Shown: positions 7,518 through 17,447 of the stretch, piece by piece
Layout of the letters: each line of letters starts with the position of its first letter
How positions within the stretch are numbered: the stretch's first letter is position 1
Origin: Candidatus Methanoflorens stordalenmirensis
Lineage (GTDB): Archaea > Halobacteriota > Bog-38 > Methanoflorentales > Methanoflorentaceae
Assembly: GCA_003139855.1 (NCBI GenBank)
Contig: PLGY01000017.1
Span: 1 to 48,925, forward strand
DNA: 48,925 bases
Direction: 5' to 3'
Translations under genes and position numbers: made by a program
The notes under the pieces: model-generated
The model's input: only the letters and a program-made list of their open reading frames with translations
Databases searched by the model: none
What the model was told of the DNA's origin: nothing

Positions 7518-8540
7518 ATGGGGACCACCATAATCGTCGGCGGCTTCTTTGGAGACGAAGGAAAAGGCAAGATCGTCGCGCACGTCGCGTTTGCTGACAA
7601 GCCCGCGATTATTGCCCGCGGCGGAATTGGCCCCAATGCAGGCCACACAATCGAGGTAGGTGGACGAAAGTTCGGTGTGCGCATGATACCCTCCGGCTTC
7701 ATTTATCCGGACGCGCGACTGCTCATCGGCGCAGGCGTACTTGTTGATCCACGCGTGCTCCTTAGCGAAGCGGGAGCGCTCAAGGTGATAGATCGAGTTG
7801 GTGTGGATTATCGCTGCGCGATAATCGAAACAAAACACATCGAAACAGATAAGCAGGATCCGTACCTTTCGCAAACGATCGGGTCAACCGGAACTGGCTG
7901 TGGCCCGGCTGCAGCTGATCGAGCAAAAAGGACAACAACACAAGCACGAGAGGTAACTGAACTCTCGCCTTTTTTGACGGATACAGCGGCTGAAGTAAAC
8001 GAGGCGCTTGAGGCGGCGAAAAATGTGATTTTAGAGGGTTCGCAGGGATTTGGAATCTCTCTTTTCTACGGGACGTTCCCCTATGTAACATCAAAAGATA
8101 CGACAGCCTCTCAAATTGCAGCCGATGTCGGCGTCGGACCGACGCGTATAACCGAGACAATCGTGGTCTTCAAGACATTTCCGACACGCGTCGGAGCGGG
8201 GCCCTTTGAAACACAAATGAGCGAAGACGAGGCAAAAAAGTTAGACATTGAGGAATTTGGTACCGTTACCGGCCGGCAACGGCGCATCGGCTGGTGGGAT
8301 CCCACCATGGCAAAATACTCTGCTATGATAAACGGCGCCACGCAGGTGGCGATAACCGGGCTGGACAAGCTTGATCCATCCGTTAAGGGCGCGAACCAGT
8401 ACGATGAGTTGTCCACAAAAGTAAAGACGTTCCTCCGCGAAGCTGAAACGGCAGTAGGCGTTCCGTTTACACTGCTTTCGACTGGACCAGAGCTAAAAGA
8501 GATAGTTGATTTAAGAGAGGAGAAACTCGAACACGCATGA
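7518..8540 (+). CDS. purA: Adenylosuccinate synthetase
   Basis: 340 residues, the short archaeal form (bacterial PurA is about 430). The phosphate-binding N-terminus [15 protein letters not shown] is present, followed by [12 protein letters not shown], which binds [15 protein letters not shown], and [11 protein letters not shown] near the C-terminal part. It condenses IMP with aspartate, using GTP, in the first step from IMP to AMP, in the cytoplasm. ATG 7518 is chosen over GTG 7509 because GAGGTG is six bases ahead of it. Confidence 0.95.
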   Translation: MGTTIIVGGFFGDEGKGKIVAHVAFADKPAIIARGGIGPNAGHTIEVGGRKFGVRMIPSGFIYPDARLLIGAGVLVDPRVLLSEAGALKVIDRVGVDYRCAIIETKHIETDKQDPYLSQTIGSTGTGCGPAAADRAKRTTTQAREVTELSPFLTDTAAEVNEALEAAKNVILEGSQGFGISLFYGTFPYVTSKDTTASQIAADVGVGPTRITETIVVFKTFPTRVGAGPFETQMSEDEAKKLDIEEFGTVTGRQRRIGWWDPTMAKYSAMINGATQVAITGLDKLDPSVKGANQYDELSTKVKTFLREAETAVGVPFTLLSTGPELKEIVDLREEKLEHA

Positions 8541-8568
8541 TTATACGCCGCCTTAGTAAGCGACTGAC

Positions 8569-8748
8569 ATGAAACGGGAGTTACTGAAAATATTGTGTTG
8601 TCCTGTCTGCAAAGGCACGCTCGTCCTCGAGGTCGAGAGCGAAGAGGCGGGAGAGATTATTAAAGGCACGCTCTATTGCAAGGCTTGCGGTGTGTACTAT
8701 CCTATAGATGAGCGAATCCCTAACTTACTTCCGCCTGAAATGAGGTAA
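8569..8748 (+). CDS. Trm112-like zinc protein (59 aa)
   Basis: 59 residues with the Trm112 pattern: an N-terminal helix (MKRELLKIL), CCPVCKG, a beta hairpin rich in acidic residues, CKACGVYYPIDERIPNLLP. The C-terminal YPI...IPNLLP strand is characteristic. Trm112 activates class I methyltransferases acting on tRNA, rRNA and release factors. It follows purA by 28 bases and precedes the next gene by three, so the three probably form one unit. The ORF is short but the motif match is strong. Confidence 0.8.
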   Translation: MKRELLKILCCPVCKGTLVLEVESEEAGEIIKGTLYCKACGVYYPIDERIPNLLPPEMR

Positions 8749-8751
8749 ATT

Positions 8752-9384
8752 ATGCAGAGCGTGTTTATAAACCGGAAGGGACTGCAATCTATCGAAATCG
8801 AGGAACCACTAATTCGGCTTCCGCTTAGGCCAGGCGGCAAGGCGACTCTCGATATCGATGTGGTCAATTACGAAGCTCCGACCCATATTTACCTCTCATC
8901 GCGTGGAGCGATCAAAGACAAAGTAACATTTAACCGCAATAACCCGTACGTCGATGGCGAAGAACTGCTTACCATCACCGTCGCAAATCCCCCAGGTCAG
9001 CAGGAGCTTTATGAGGGTCAGGTCAGCATATCAACTGGGTACGGTTCACGGGAGGAGAGCTTCATTCTGCAAATCGGACAACTCGAAAACGAGCCCCCAC
9101 CTGACGCTATTGAGGTCGATGAGGCCCTCTCGCGCATGGATTATCGGAGCAAGGCGCGTCCCACTAGAGTTTTGCAACCTTCAATGCAGCTTCAGTTGCC
9201 GCATCTTCATGTAGACGCAACGAGAATCAGAAGAATGAGAAATCTTCCCTACATTCTCCTTGCTATTGGTGTGATCATTGCGCTGATATTGTTAGCCGCA
9301 GGCGGCATCAGCTACGGCGTGGCGATCCTTGGCTTTATCGTCGTGGTTGTTTTGGCGTACTACACGTGGAGATTATTAGACTGA
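8752..9384 (+). CDS. Membrane-anchored beta-domain protein, archaeal hypothetical
   Basis: 210 residues. The first 120 look like an all-beta, Ig-like domain (LRPGGKATLDIDVVNYEAPTH, then VNFNRNNPYVDGEE-type strands), without a signal peptide. A Pro/basic linker follows, then two membrane helices (about 163-181 and 185-205) and a short tail (TWRLLD). Similar soluble-beta plus two-helix proteins are known as uncharacterised families in euryarchaea, but I do not assign one. It starts three bases after the Trm112-like gene. Confidence 0.7.
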   Translation: MQSVFINRKGLQSIEIEEPLIRLPLRPGGKATLDIDVVNYEAPTHIYLSSRGAIKDKVTFNRNNPYVDGEELLTITVANPPGQQELYEGQVSISTGYGSREESFILQIGQLENEPPPDAIEVDEALSRMDYRSKARPTRVLQPSMQLQLPHLHVDATRIRRMRNLPYILLAIGVIIALILLAAGGISYGVAILGFIVVVVLAYYTWRLLD

Positions 9385-9395
9385 AAGGCGCAAAC

Positions 9396-9420
9396 GGAGG
9401 CCACGTTACGCTGCGCCTCC
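9396..9420 (+). terminator. Hairpin after the purA-trm112-like unit
   Basis: GGAGGC pairs with GCCTCC across a 13-base loop, 12 bases after the stop of the membrane protein gene. An overlapping alternative stem (GGCGCA with TGCGCC) could compete. A U-rich tail is absent, so termination is only suggested. Confidence 0.3.
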
Positions 9421-9497
9421 AATGCGCGTGCAGTTATTGTGTTATTTGCTGTTGTCGGGAAAGGCATTCTGAAATCAGGCCGCGCCTTAGTCTGGAG

Positions 9498-9505
9498 TAT
9501 AAATA
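9498..9505 (+). promoter_or_regulatory. TATA box of pyrG
   Basis: TATAAATA, about 68 bases ahead of the pyrG ATG at 9566, predicts a transcript start near 9525 and a leader of about 40 bases. Confidence 0.5.
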
Positions 9506-9565
9506 GCTTTTCGGCAGCGTATTAGAACGATAACATCGTCATTGGCATTGTGGAGAGGTAGAAGG

Positions 9566-11125
9566 ATGCGATACGTCGTCGTCACTGGTGGGGTCATGAG
9601 TGGCCTCGGTAAGGGCATCACAGCTGCCTCAGCTGGCAGACTTCTGATCAACCGCGGACACAACGTAACGGCGATCAAGATTGACCCATACATAAATATC
9701 GACGCCGGAACTATGAATCCTTTCCAACACGGAGAGGTATTCGTCCTCAAGGACGGAGCTGAAGTTGACCTCGATCTGGGAAACTACGAACGGTTCCTCG
9801 ACGTTGAGCTCACAGGTGATCACAATATCACCACAGGTAAGATCTATAAGTCGGTCATCGAAAAAGAGCGGCGAGGGGACTATTTGGGAAAGACCGTTCA
9901 GATTATTCCTCACATAACTGATGAAATAAAGAACAGCATCAGGACCGTGGCCGACCAGGCCAGGGCTGATGTATGCGTCGTGGAGGTGGGCGGTACCGTC
10001 GGGGACATCGAGAGCATGCCATTCTTGGAAGCCGTGCGACAAATGCACGGCGAAGAAGATTACTTAGTCCTGCTCCACGTAACGCTCGTGCCGGAAGACA
10101 TGACCGGCGATCACAAAACGAAGCCGACCCAGCACTCGGTAAAGAGCCTCAGAGAGCTCGGACTCAGTCCTGACGTGATAGTTGGCCGGGGTAAAACAGC
10201 ACTGGGCAAAGACGCTCGCGCTAAGATCTCACTCTTCTGCGACGTGCCACTAAACGCCGTCATCAGTGCGTATGACGTGCCTGACATCTACCAGGTGCCT
10301 TCGATGCTTGAGCTTGAGGGCTTAGGCGACTACCTCGTGGAGAAACTCTCGCTCGAAAGGAGAGCTGTTAGCCCCTGGGATGTGATGAAAAACCCACCTA
10401 CTTCGCGATCAATTGCCATCGTCGGCAAATATATGTTTGAAGATGCGTACTTCAGCATCAAAGAGGCTATCAAGCACGCTGCAAGCGCTCTCGGAGGAGG
10501 CATCGACGTCAAGCTCGTTGATGCAGAAGACCCACACGCGCTGGAGACCCTGGCGGCAGTGCATGGTATTCTGGTCGCACACGGGTTTGGTCCGCGGGGA
10601 AGTGAGGGGAAGATAGAAGCTATTCGTTTCGCGCGTGAAAATGACGTCCCTTTCTTAGGAATCTGTTTTGGCTTCCAATTGGCCATCGTCGAGTTTTGCC
10701 GTAACGTTTTGGGGCTCGACGCAACGAGCGCTGAGCTGGATCCCACCGGCGTCCACGTCATCGATGTACTGCCCGAACAACTTGACGTCGATCACATGGG
10801 GGGCACCATGCGACTGGGCAACTACGAAATCGTTCTCTCGCCTGGGACGCGCGCGCATGCGATGTACAAAAGTGCGCTCGTGAACGAGCGGCACAGACAT
10901 CGGTTCGAAGTGAATCCAGAGTACATCGAGCGCATTGAGCAAAAGGGCATGGTGTTTTCAGGGAAAGCTCGAGACGGCGTCCGAATGGAGATTGCAGAGA
11001 TTCCGACGAAGAGATTCTTCTTGGGGACGCAGTTCCACCCGGAGTTTAAGTCACGGCCGGGCAGGCCGTCACCGCCGTTTCTTGAATTTGTGCGATCAGT
11101 ACTCCGCATGAACACGAGCACATGA
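9566..11125 (+). CDS. pyrG: CTP synthase
   Basis: 519 residues, close to the usual 530-545. The N-terminal amidoligase domain starts [17 protein letters not shown] and contains [23 protein letters not shown] and [12 protein letters not shown]. The C-terminal class I glutaminase domain (about 290-519) has the nucleophile in [11 protein letters not shown] and the His-Glu pair in QFHPEF. It aminates UTP to CTP with glutamine and ATP. ATG 9566 follows AGAAGG, and the ORF upstream of it adds only eight atypical residues. Confidence 0.97.
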   Translation: MRYVVVTGGVMSGLGKGITAASAGRLLINRGHNVTAIKIDPYINIDAGTMNPFQHGEVFVLKDGAEVDLDLGNYERFLDVELTGDHNITTGKIYKSVIEKERRGDYLGKTVQIIPHITDEIKNSIRTVADQARADVCVVEVGGTVGDIESMPFLEAVRQMHGEEDYLVLLHVTLVPEDMTGDHKTKPTQHSVKSLRELGLSPDVIVGRGKTALGKDARAKISLFCDVPLNAVISAYDVPDIYQVPSMLELEGLGDYLVEKLSLERRAVSPWDVMKNPPTSRSIAIVGKYMFEDAYFSIKEAIKHAASALGGGIDVKLVDAEDPHALETLAAVHGILVAHGFGPRGSEGKIEAIRFARENDVPFLGICFGFQLAIVEFCRNVLGLDATSAELDPTGVHVIDVLPEQLDVDHMGGTMRLGNYEIVLSPGTRAHAMYKSALVNERHRHRFEVNPEYIERIEQKGMVFSGKARDGVRMEIAEIPTKRFFLGTQFHPEFKSRPGRPSPPFLEFVRSVLRMNTST

Positions 11126-11175
11126 TCACACATGACAGCGCGGCTGAACGTTGAACAGAAGAAACGATTGGGCTT

Positions 11176-12090
11176 ATGGTAAATAGTCAGGAATTTATTG
11201 AGGGTGCAATCGCAGAGATCAAGAGAGAGGTGGGAAATCATCGAGCGATCGTCGCCCTCTCTGGCGGCGTCGATAGTTCAGTTTGCGCAGCGCTTGCGTA
11301 CCAGGCGCTGGGTGCCAACCTGTATCCTGTGTACGTGGACACAGGACTGATGCGCAAGGGTGAAACTGAAAACATCAAGAGGACTTTTCGTCACATGCCG
11401 TTGACGATAATCGATGCAAAGGCACGATTTATTAATGCGCTCGGCGGAGTTGCGGATCCTGAAGAGAAGCGAAAAATAACAGGCGAGACGTTTATTCGCA
11501 TATTCGAGGAAGTGGCTAGGCGGAATCAAGTAGAGTACTTGGTACAAGGCACGATCTATCCAGACATTATCGAATCCGAGGGGCAGATCAAGTCGCACCA
11601 CAACGTCGGCGGCCTCCCTTCGGAGATTGCGTTCAACGGGGTCGTTGAGCCCCTCAAGTACCTGTACAAGGATGAAGTGCGCGAAATCGCGCGGGCCCTT
11701 AAGTTGCCACCTGAGCTCAGTGAGCGAATGCCGTTTCCAGGACCCGGGCTCGCGGTGCGCATTATTGGCGAGGTGACCGAGGAAAAGCTCCACGTTATCC
11801 GCGAGGCGAACGCAATTGTCGAGCAAGAGGTATTGAGGTACAAACCGTGGCAGACTTTCGCGGCGCTTTTAGAGAAAGGAACCGGTGTGAAGGGCGACGT
11901 GCGTTTGCACGGCTGGATAATCGCAGTGCGTGCTGTGCAATCACGAGACGGCATGACTGCCGACGTGCTTGAAATGTCCTATGACGCACTTCGCAGAATT
12001 GCTTCGCGCATTACGAGCGAAATCCCGGACGTCGCGCGTGTGGTTTACGACATTACGCCGAAGCCGCCTGCCACCATTGAATTTGAATAG
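11176..12090 (+). CDS. guaAb: GMP synthase subunit B (PPi synthetase)
   Basis: 304 residues: the ATP-pyrophosphatase/synthetase half of GMP synthase as a separate protein, which is the archaeal arrangement. P-loop [12 protein letters not shown] (about residues 28-40) and the GMP-synthase C-terminal domain with [12 protein letters not shown] and [14 protein letters not shown] are present. It converts XMP to GMP with ATP and ammonia supplied by the glutaminase subunit GuaAa, which is not in this window. It follows pyrG by 50 bases, so both nucleotide amidotransferase genes may be co-transcribed. Confidence 0.95.
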   Translation: MVNSQEFIEGAIAEIKREVGNHRAIVALSGGVDSSVCAALAYQALGANLYPVYVDTGLMRKGETENIKRTFRHMPLTIIDAKARFINALGGVADPEEKRKITGETFIRIFEEVARRNQVEYLVQGTIYPDIIESEGQIKSHHNVGGLPSEIAFNGVVEPLKYLYKDEVREIARALKLPPELSERMPFPGPGLAVRIIGEVTEEKLHVIREANAIVEQEVLRYKPWQTFAALLEKGTGVKGDVRLHGWIIAVRAVQSRDGMTADVLEMSYDALRRIASRITSEIPDVARVVYDITPKPPATIEFE

Positions 12091-12176
12091 ATGCGCACGT
12101 CGTTGTGGAAGAATTGTCTCTCGAAAGTGCACGAGGCGTGCACGTACGTTGGGACTGTTGTAGGACGTGGTAAGAA

Positions 12177-13352
12177 ATGCCCGTACCCGAAAAAGAGAAG
12201 GTAGTAGTCCAAGAATCGCAGTACTATATGCCGGTGTTCACGCGTCAACCGCTAGTCATTGAACGTGGCAGAAGCGCGATCGTTACAGATACCGACGGGA
12301 ATGACTATATAGACTGCGTCGCAGGAATCGCCGTTAATAGCATCGGACACTGCCATCCGCGCTTGGTCAGCGCCATCAAGGCGCAAGCAGAGAAGCTCAT
12401 CCACACCTCAAATTTATATTACACCGAACTCCAAGCGCGCTTAGCCGAGCGCATGGCAAAGCTGACGGGCATGGAGCGCCTCTACCTAACGAACTCCGGA
12501 GCTGAATCCAACGAAGCCGCGATGAAGCTCGTGAGGAAGGTAACTGGTAAGAAAGGCTTCGTTTCGACTAAAAACGCATTCCACGGGCGAACTATGGGCT
12601 CACTCAGCGTAACGTGGAAAGAGGCAATCCGAAAACCGTTTGAGCCCCTTATTGATGGCGTCACCTTTGTCGATTATGGAGACGTGAACGCAATCGCCGG
12701 AGCGGTCACGGCGGATACCGCTGCTGTCATCGTGGAACCGATTCAAGGAGAAGGAGGGGTTATCGTGCCTCCAGACGAATACCTCGCAGGCGTCCGCGAG
12801 CTCTGCACAGAGCGGGGCATACTGATGATCGCGGACGAGGTGCAAACCGGCTTCGGGAGGACAGGAAAATGGTTCGCGTGCGAGCACGCCGGCGTCGTTC
12901 CGGACGTGATGACCTTGGCTAAGGGTATGGGCGGCGGCTTTCCCGTAGGCGCTATGATGTCGCGCGAGCTATATAAGTTCGCTCCAGGCGATCACGGGGG
13001 GACGCAGAGTGGTAATCCACTTGCGTGCGCTGCGGCTCTCGCTACGATCGACGTGATCGAAAGCGAATCTCTCGTCGAGCAGTCACGATATAAAGGTGAG
13101 TTGCTCAAAAAACTGCTAGGTGAGCTCGAACCGACCTATACTATTGATATACGAGGTAAAGGACTTATGGTCGCCTATGAGTCGTCGCTTCCGGTACCTC
13201 CTATCGTCGACTATGCCCGAGCGAACGGCGTACTGCTGAATAACACCTCAGAAAACGTGTTAAGGTTCGTCCCCCCCCTGGTGATCACAAAAGAGCAAAT
13301 TACAACGGCTATTGCAGTGGTGGAACGTGCCATCAACGTATATTCCAGGTAG
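12177..13352 (+). CDS. argD: Class III aminotransferase, acetylornithine type
   Basis: 391 residues with the full ArgD pattern: VAGIAVNSIGHCHP near the N-terminus, NSGAESNEAAMKLVRK, HGRTMGSLS, the PLP aspartate in MIADEVQTGFGRTGK and the Schiff-base lysine in TLAKGMGGGFPVGA. It would convert N-acetylglutamate semialdehyde to N-acetylornithine. Related enzymes act on LysW-bound lysine precursors or 4-aminobutyrate, so the substrate is probable rather than certain. AGGACGTGG precedes the start, and hisC overlaps its 3' end. Confidence 0.85.
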   Translation: MPVPEKEKVVVQESQYYMPVFTRQPLVIERGRSAIVTDTDGNDYIDCVAGIAVNSIGHCHPRLVSAIKAQAEKLIHTSNLYYTELQARLAERMAKLTGMERLYLTNSGAESNEAAMKLVRKVTGKKGFVSTKNAFHGRTMGSLSVTWKEAIRKPFEPLIDGVTFVDYGDVNAIAGAVTADTAAVIVEPIQGEGGVIVPPDEYLAGVRELCTERGILMIADEVQTGFGRTGKWFACEHAGVVPDVMTLAKGMGGGFPVGAMMSRELYKFAPGDHGGTQSGNPLACAAALATIDVIESESLVEQSRYKGELLKKLLGELEPTYTIDIRGKGLMVAYESSLPVPPIVDYARANGVLLNNTSENVLRFVPPLVITKEQITTAIAVVERAINVYSR

Positions 13353-14382
13353 GTCTGCCGAAGACGTAGCGCAAGCTTATGGCATCAGTCCTGATCAGGT
13401 GATCAAACTCGGATCAAACGAAAACGCCCTGGGGCCGAGCCCGCGAGCAGTTGAGGCGATCAAACAACACATCAACGAAATAAGCGTCTATCCCCCTCCT
13501 GGGTACGTCGAGCTCAAAGACGCCATCGCGCGCTACACCGGAGTTTCAGCGGAGCGCGTCATTGTCGGTAACGGATCAGATGATCTCCTCAACACCTTGG
13601 TGCGCTACATCATGGTGCCCGGTGATCAGGCGATTATTCCTCTCCCCACTTACTCGTACTACGAAATAATCGTGGAGGCGGGACACGGCGAGTGCGTATA
13701 CGTCCAGCGTTCGGATGATTTTTCAATCGACGTCGAGGCTGTAATCGAGGCACTCACCGACAGAACCAAGCTAATCTTCATCTGTGCTCCTAACAATCCG
13801 ACAGGAAACGCAATCAAGAAAGAAGAGTTGAGGCGCTTGCTACGATCGACAGAAGCGCTAGTCGTGCTGGACGAAGCCTACGCTGAATTTGCATCGCAAA
13901 GCCACATTGAGCTCGTACATCACTTTGATAACCTGATGGTCTCTAGAACGTTTTCAAAAGCTTTTGGATTGGCCGGGCTGCGCCTCGGCTATGCGGTGGT
14001 TACAGAGGGGTTAGCACGTTCGTACGAGAGACGTATGCTTCCATTTCCCGTGAATCAATTGGCTGTCAAGGGGGCTATTGCAGCACTTTCAGATTACGAT
14101 TTTCTGGAAAAGACCGTGTCGATGGTCTCGCGTGGACGGAATTACCTACGCGACAAGCTCCCCTTCAAGACGTACCCTACGGAAGCAAACTTTGTCTTCG
14201 TTGACACCGCGCCACACACTTCGCGCGAAGTATCGGAATACCTGCTAAGTAAAGGCATAATCGTTCGAAGCTGCGAGACGTTTCGTGGGTGTTCCGATAC
14301 CCACATTCGAATTACCGTCGGCCAGCCGTGGCAAAATGCAATGCTTCTCGGTGCCGTGAACGAATTTGTGTCCACGACCTGA
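13327..14382 (+). CDS. hisC: Histidinol-phosphate aminotransferase
   Basis: 351 residues, fold type I aminotransferase. Marks are YIPGRSAEDVAQAYG at the N-terminus, LGSNENALGPSP, the Asn in NNPTGN, DEAYAEF, and the PLP lysine in SRTFSKAFGLAGLRLGY. It transaminates imidazole-acetol phosphate with glutamate in histidine synthesis. It overlaps argD by 26 bases; GTG 13327 has GGTGG a few bases upstream, with TTG 13312 as an alternative. The overlap suggests coupled translation of two PLP enzymes. Confidence 0.92.
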   Translation: MPSTYIPGRSAEDVAQAYGISPDQVIKLGSNENALGPSPRAVEAIKQHINEISVYPPPGYVELKDAIARYTGVSAERVIVGNGSDDLLNTLVRYIMVPGDQAIIPLPTYSYYEIIVEAGHGECVYVQRSDDFSIDVEAVIEALTDRTKLIFICAPNNPTGNAIKKEELRRLLRSTEALVVLDEAYAEFASQSHIELVHHFDNLMVSRTFSKAFGLAGLRLGYAVVTEGLARSYERRMLPFPVNQLAVKGAIAALSDYDFLEKTVSMVSRGRNYLRDKLPFKTYPTEANFVFVDTAPHTSREVSEYLLSKGIIVRSCETFRGCSDTHIRITVGQPWQNAMLLGAVNEFVSTT

Positions 14383-14397
14383 TTTCTTTGTTGACCT

Positions 14398-14916
14398 ATG
14401 AAAATTGCACTTACAGGAACTCCCGGCACCGGCAAAACCACAATTGGCAAGATTCTCCGCGACCGCTATGGCCTCAAGGTGGTGGACTTAAACGAAGTGA
14501 TTCGCGTTCACAAGTACTACGTAGAGTGGGACGAAAACCGTGACTGTCTAATAGTTGATCTCGAGGCACTGAGGGCGCACCCGTTTTCAGAAGATCTCGT
14601 GCTTGAGGGGCACCTCTCCCATAACCTCTTGGTCGACCGTGTTATCGTCCTCCGAACTAATCCGGTCGTACTTCGGAGGCGCCTCCAGAAGAGGGCTTTT
14701 TCAGACAAAAAGGTACAGGAAAACGTAGAAGCGGAAATCCTAGATGTCATCCTGGTTGAGGCCGTCGCGCGGCACGGTAACAATGTGTACGAAGTAGATT
14801 CGACAGGTACGCTGAGTGAATCAGCGCTAGTCGTCTGGGAAATCATACAAGGACACTGGCTCGAGCGATTCGCCGCTGGCCAATGTGACTGGACTGCCTA
14901 TTTAAATGACGCTTGA
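14398..14916 (+). CDS. AK6/Fap7-type adenylate kinase
   Basis: 172 residues starting with the P-loop ALTGTPGTGKTTIGK, as in the AK6 (Fap7) group of adenylate kinase-like NTPases. The lid region contains RRLQKRAFSDKKVQENVEAE. Eukaryotic and archaeal members combine nucleoside monophosphate kinase or ATPase activity with a role in maturing the small ribosomal subunit. It starts 15 bases after hisC and overlaps the next gene by 11 bases. Confidence 0.88.
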   Translation: MKIALTGTPGTGKTTIGKILRDRYGLKVVDLNEVIRVHKYYVEWDENRDCLIVDLEALRAHPFSEDLVLEGHLSHNLLVDRVIVLRTNPVVLRRRLQKRAFSDKKVQENVEAEILDVILVEAVARHGNNVYEVDSTGTLSESALVVWEIIQGHWLERFAAGQCDWTAYLNDA

Positions 14917-15499
14917 CACATACCGCGGAAGAATGGGGTGGATCTTAAATCCGATCGCGCTAGCGCTTTACAAGCACGGCGTAAGTGCAAACCAGCTGAG
15001 CGCTCTATCCCTCGTTTCTGCAGTCGTCGCCGGCGTCGCGTTCTACGCGCAACTGCTTTCATTGGCGATATTGGCACTAGCCTGCAACGCACTCTTTGAC
15101 GCATTAGATGGGTGCCTAGCGCGAAGTTCTAGCAGTGAATCGTTGCAAGGTGACCTAATCGACCACGTCATTGACCGCTATGCTGATATTTTCATATTCG
15201 GCGGTATTACGCTCGGTGGGTATGTCGCTTGGCAGATTGGGCTGCTCGCGATCGTAGGCGTTCTCATGACGAGTTACCTTGGAACCCAAGCCCAAGCACT
15301 TGGCGTCGGCCGGAATTATCGGGGATTGCTCGGGAGAGCAGACCGACTCGTCCTCATTTTCTTTGTCGCTTTGCTCAGCCTCATATTCCCGGAAAACGTC
15401 ATCTGGTTCCCGTTGCTCGGCTGGATGATGGTTTTTGTGGCCTTGGCGAGCAATTTCACAGCGCTGCAACGGTTCTATCTTGTTTATCACCAAGTTTAG
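14906..15499 (+). CDS. CDP-alcohol phosphatidyltransferase
   Basis: 197 residues, integral membrane, with about five or six helices. The catalytic signature is intact: D-A-L-D-G-C-L-A-R, eight residues, G, three residues, D, three residues, D (residues about 68-93). Archaeal relatives next to AK6 genes are archaetidylinositol-phosphate synthases, which join CDP-archaeol and inositol phosphate in polar lipid synthesis; that substrate is inferred. The ATG overlaps the AK6 stop region. Confidence 0.85.
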   Translation: MTLDTYRGRMGWILNPIALALYKHGVSANQLSALSLVSAVVAGVAFYAQLLSLAILALACNALFDALDGCLARSSSSESLQGDLIDHVIDRYADIFIFGGITLGGYVAWQIGLLAIVGVLMTSYLGTQAQALGVGRNYRGLLGRADRLVLIFFVALLSLIFPENVIWFPLLGWMMVFVALASNFTALQRFYLVYHQV

Positions 15500-15638
15500 A
15501 GGAAAAATGCGGAGCAAGCGCTATGTGTTGTATAATTAGAAAATGTCCAATCGCGCACCCACACGCGTCATTGCTATGTCCGATACGCTATAGCACACCC
15601 TAAAGACTAACGATTCAGAGACGGAGAATACTGCTCGC

Positions 15639-16862
15639 TTATGCGAACATTGACCCCAGCTGCTGCGTCTCGGCGTTAGGCATGCCCACCACTTTACGCA
15701 CAGCATCGTCAAAATCGGCACCTGTCACTGACTCGCGCTCCGCGCGAATGGCGAACATACCGGCTTCCATCGCAATTGCTTTTATGTCGGCGCCACTTGC
15801 GCCCTCAGTGAGCTTCGCAATCTTCTTGGCGTCAATCTCGTGAGCCAAGTTCATACCGGACGTGTGGATCTTGACAATTTCAACGCGGGCTTCGTACGTT
15901 GGGAGTGGTATATCGATGAGGCGATCAAAGCGCCCAGGCCGAAGCAACGCAGGGTCGAGTATGTCGCTCCTATTTGTCGCACCGATGATCTTCACGTCGC
16001 CGCGATTTTCAAATCCGTCCATCTCGGCGAGGAGCTGCATGAGCGTCCGTTGGACTTCACGATCTCCCGAAGTTGCGCTGTCTAAGCGCTTCGCTCCTAT
16101 CGCATCGAGTTCGTCGATGAAAATAATGCTGGGCGCCTTATCCCGGGCCATTTCAAATAGCTCTCGAACGAGTCGAGCGCCTTCGCCGATGTACTTTTGA
16201 ACGAGCTCACTGCCTACGATTCGAATGAAAACCGATTCGGTTTCTTTTGCTACTGCCTTCGCAAGAAGGGTTTTTCCTGTTCCCGGAGGGCCGTAGAGAA
16301 GCACCCCTTTAGGCGGTTCTATGCCTACCCGCTTAAATAGCTCAGGCTTCAATAGTGGGAGCTCTACCGTTTCGCGCAGCTCTTGAATCTGACCGTCAAG
16401 ACCTCCGATGTCATCGTAGCTCACGGTTGGGGTCTCGATGATTTCCATTCCGTACACCGTGGGGTCCTTCGAAGGCGGCAAAGCGCCGACGATAGCCAGA
16501 GATTGTTGGTTCAGCGCCACTCGCGCGCCGGCGATGAGTTCCTGTTCGATGAACTGCGAGGCGTTGACCACGAACTTTGGACCCGTTGAGCTCTTGATCA
16601 CAACTCGATTGTCGTCAAGCACGTCAAGCACGGTCCCCACGAGTAACGGTGGTCCCTTGAGTCGTTCAAGCTCACTTCTGAGTTTTCGGACTTCGCGCTC
16701 GTAACGCACCTTCTGATTCTCAGCGGATCTCTTTTCGTTTTCGACCTTGCGATTGGCATCGCGGAGCTTGAGATTGCGCTCTTCCAATTGACGAACGCGA
16801 TCCAAGAGGTATTCAGAAAAATCATTCCCCTTCTTTTCGCTTTCGTCAAATGAGTCTTCCAC
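15639..16862 (-). CDS. pan: Proteasome-activating nucleotidase
   Basis: 407 residues: N-terminal coiled coil (about 15-75), OB domain (about 80-140), then one AAA+ domain with Walker [13 protein letters not shown], Walker [12 protein letters not shown], the ISS region and [27 protein letters not shown] unfolds proteins and opens the 20S proteasome. The C-terminus is MFA, so the canonical hydrophobic-Tyr-any motif has Phe in place of Tyr. GTG 16862 has GGAGGAG exactly six bases upstream; GTG 16877 would add five residues but overlaps that SD. It diverges from the MBF1 gene. Confidence 0.96.
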   Translation of the reverse strand: MEDSFDESEKKGNDFSEYLLDRVRQLEERNLKLRDANRKVENEKRSAENQKVRYEREVRKLRSELERLKGPPLLVGTVLDVLDDNRVVIKSSTGPKFVVNASQFIEQELIAGARVALNQQSLAIVGALPPSKDPTVYGMEIIETPTVSYDDIGGLDGQIQELRETVELPLLKPELFKRVGIEPPKGVLLYGPPGTGKTLLAKAVAKETESVFIRIVGSELVQKYIGEGARLVRELFEMARDKAPSIIFIDELDAIGAKRLDSATSGDREVQRTLMQLLAEMDGFENRGDVKIIGATNRSDILDPALLRPGRFDRLIDIPLPTYEARVEIVKIHTSGMNLAHEIDAKKIAKLTEGASGADIKAIAMEAGMFAIRAERESVTGADFDDAVRKVVGMPNAETQQLGSMFA

Positions 16863-16880
16863 TGTCGTCTCCTCCACATG

Positions 16881-16906
16881 GTATTTAACAATGCATGCTA
16901 TATATC
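16881..16906. promoter_or_regulatory. Bidirectional PAN/MBF1 promoter
   Basis: Only about 60 bases separate the two divergent genes. On the minus strand, A-rich BRE-like sequence followed by ATATATAG (16899-16906) is placed about 25 bases before a PAN start near 16880. On the plus strand, TATTTAAC (16882-16889) is suitably placed for MBF1 (ATG 16925). The two boxes overlap back to back. Confidence 0.5.
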
Positions 16907-16924
16907 CTTTTTTCGAGGAAAGCT

Positions 16925-17401
16925 ATGCACTGCGAATTATGCGGGAAAGAAATCCTAGAAAAGCCCAAACGCGTTATGATCGAGGGAGCACAGCTCGAAA
17001 CGTGCGCCGCTTGCGGAAGTCTTGGCACAGAAATCCGCCGCCCACAAACGTTGCGCGGACCCACGAACAAAGTCGCCGCACACTCCCGCACCCGGTACCG
17101 GGATATTTATCGCCAAATGGAGGGTGAACTTGATCCCGATTTCGATCATATCGTGAAGTACGCCCGTCAAAAAAGTGGACTAACCCAGGAGCAACTGGCG
17201 GCCAAAATAATGGAAAAGGCGCTCATCATAAAGAAAATTGAGCGAAAGGAATTAACTCCTGACGATAAGCTCCGAAAGAGACTCGAAAAGGCGCTGAATG
17301 TAAGTCTCCTCATAGACATCGGCAAGGAAAAAGCGCAGAAAGGCAAGCCGTCCGAGAATTTGACCTTCGGAGACGTGGCCATCGTCAAACGGCGGCACTA
17401 A
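16925..17401 (+). CDS. Archaeal multiprotein bridging factor MBF1
   Basis: 158 residues: N-terminal zinc ribbon (CELCGKEI...CAACGSLG), a basic linker, and a Cro-type helix-turn-helix (about 75-130) with ARQKSGLTQEQLAAKIMEKALIIKK split over two helices. The C-terminal end has LTFGDVAIVKRR. In archaea MBF1 is a ribosome-associated/transcription-linked factor. ATG 16925 follows GAGG; the open frame upstream adds ten hydrophobic residues and lies inside the promoter. A T-run follows the stop. Confidence 0.93.
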   Translation: MHCELCGKEILEKPKRVMIEGAQLETCAACGSLGTEIRRPQTLRGPTNKVAAHSRTRYRDIYRQMEGELDPDFDHIVKYARQKSGLTQEQLAAKIMEKALIIKKIERKELTPDDKLRKRLEKALNVSLLIDIGKEKAQKGKPSENLTFGDVAIVKRRH

Positions 17402-17411
17402 AGGCGCTTCC

Positions 17412-17418
17412 TTTTTTT
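17412..17418 (+). terminator. T-tract after MBF1
   Basis: Seven consecutive T residues begin 11 bases after the MBF1 stop. Archaeal termination often needs only such a U-tract. The next gene starts at 17448, so some read-through is possible. Confidence 0.35.
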
Positions 17419-17447
17419 GCAGACAGCTATTTGCCGAGGGACTTACG

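Noticed and set aside
7353-7874. 173-residue minus-strand ORF over the start of purA
   Set aside because: It is antisense to the conserved purA P-loop region and covers the divergent promoter.
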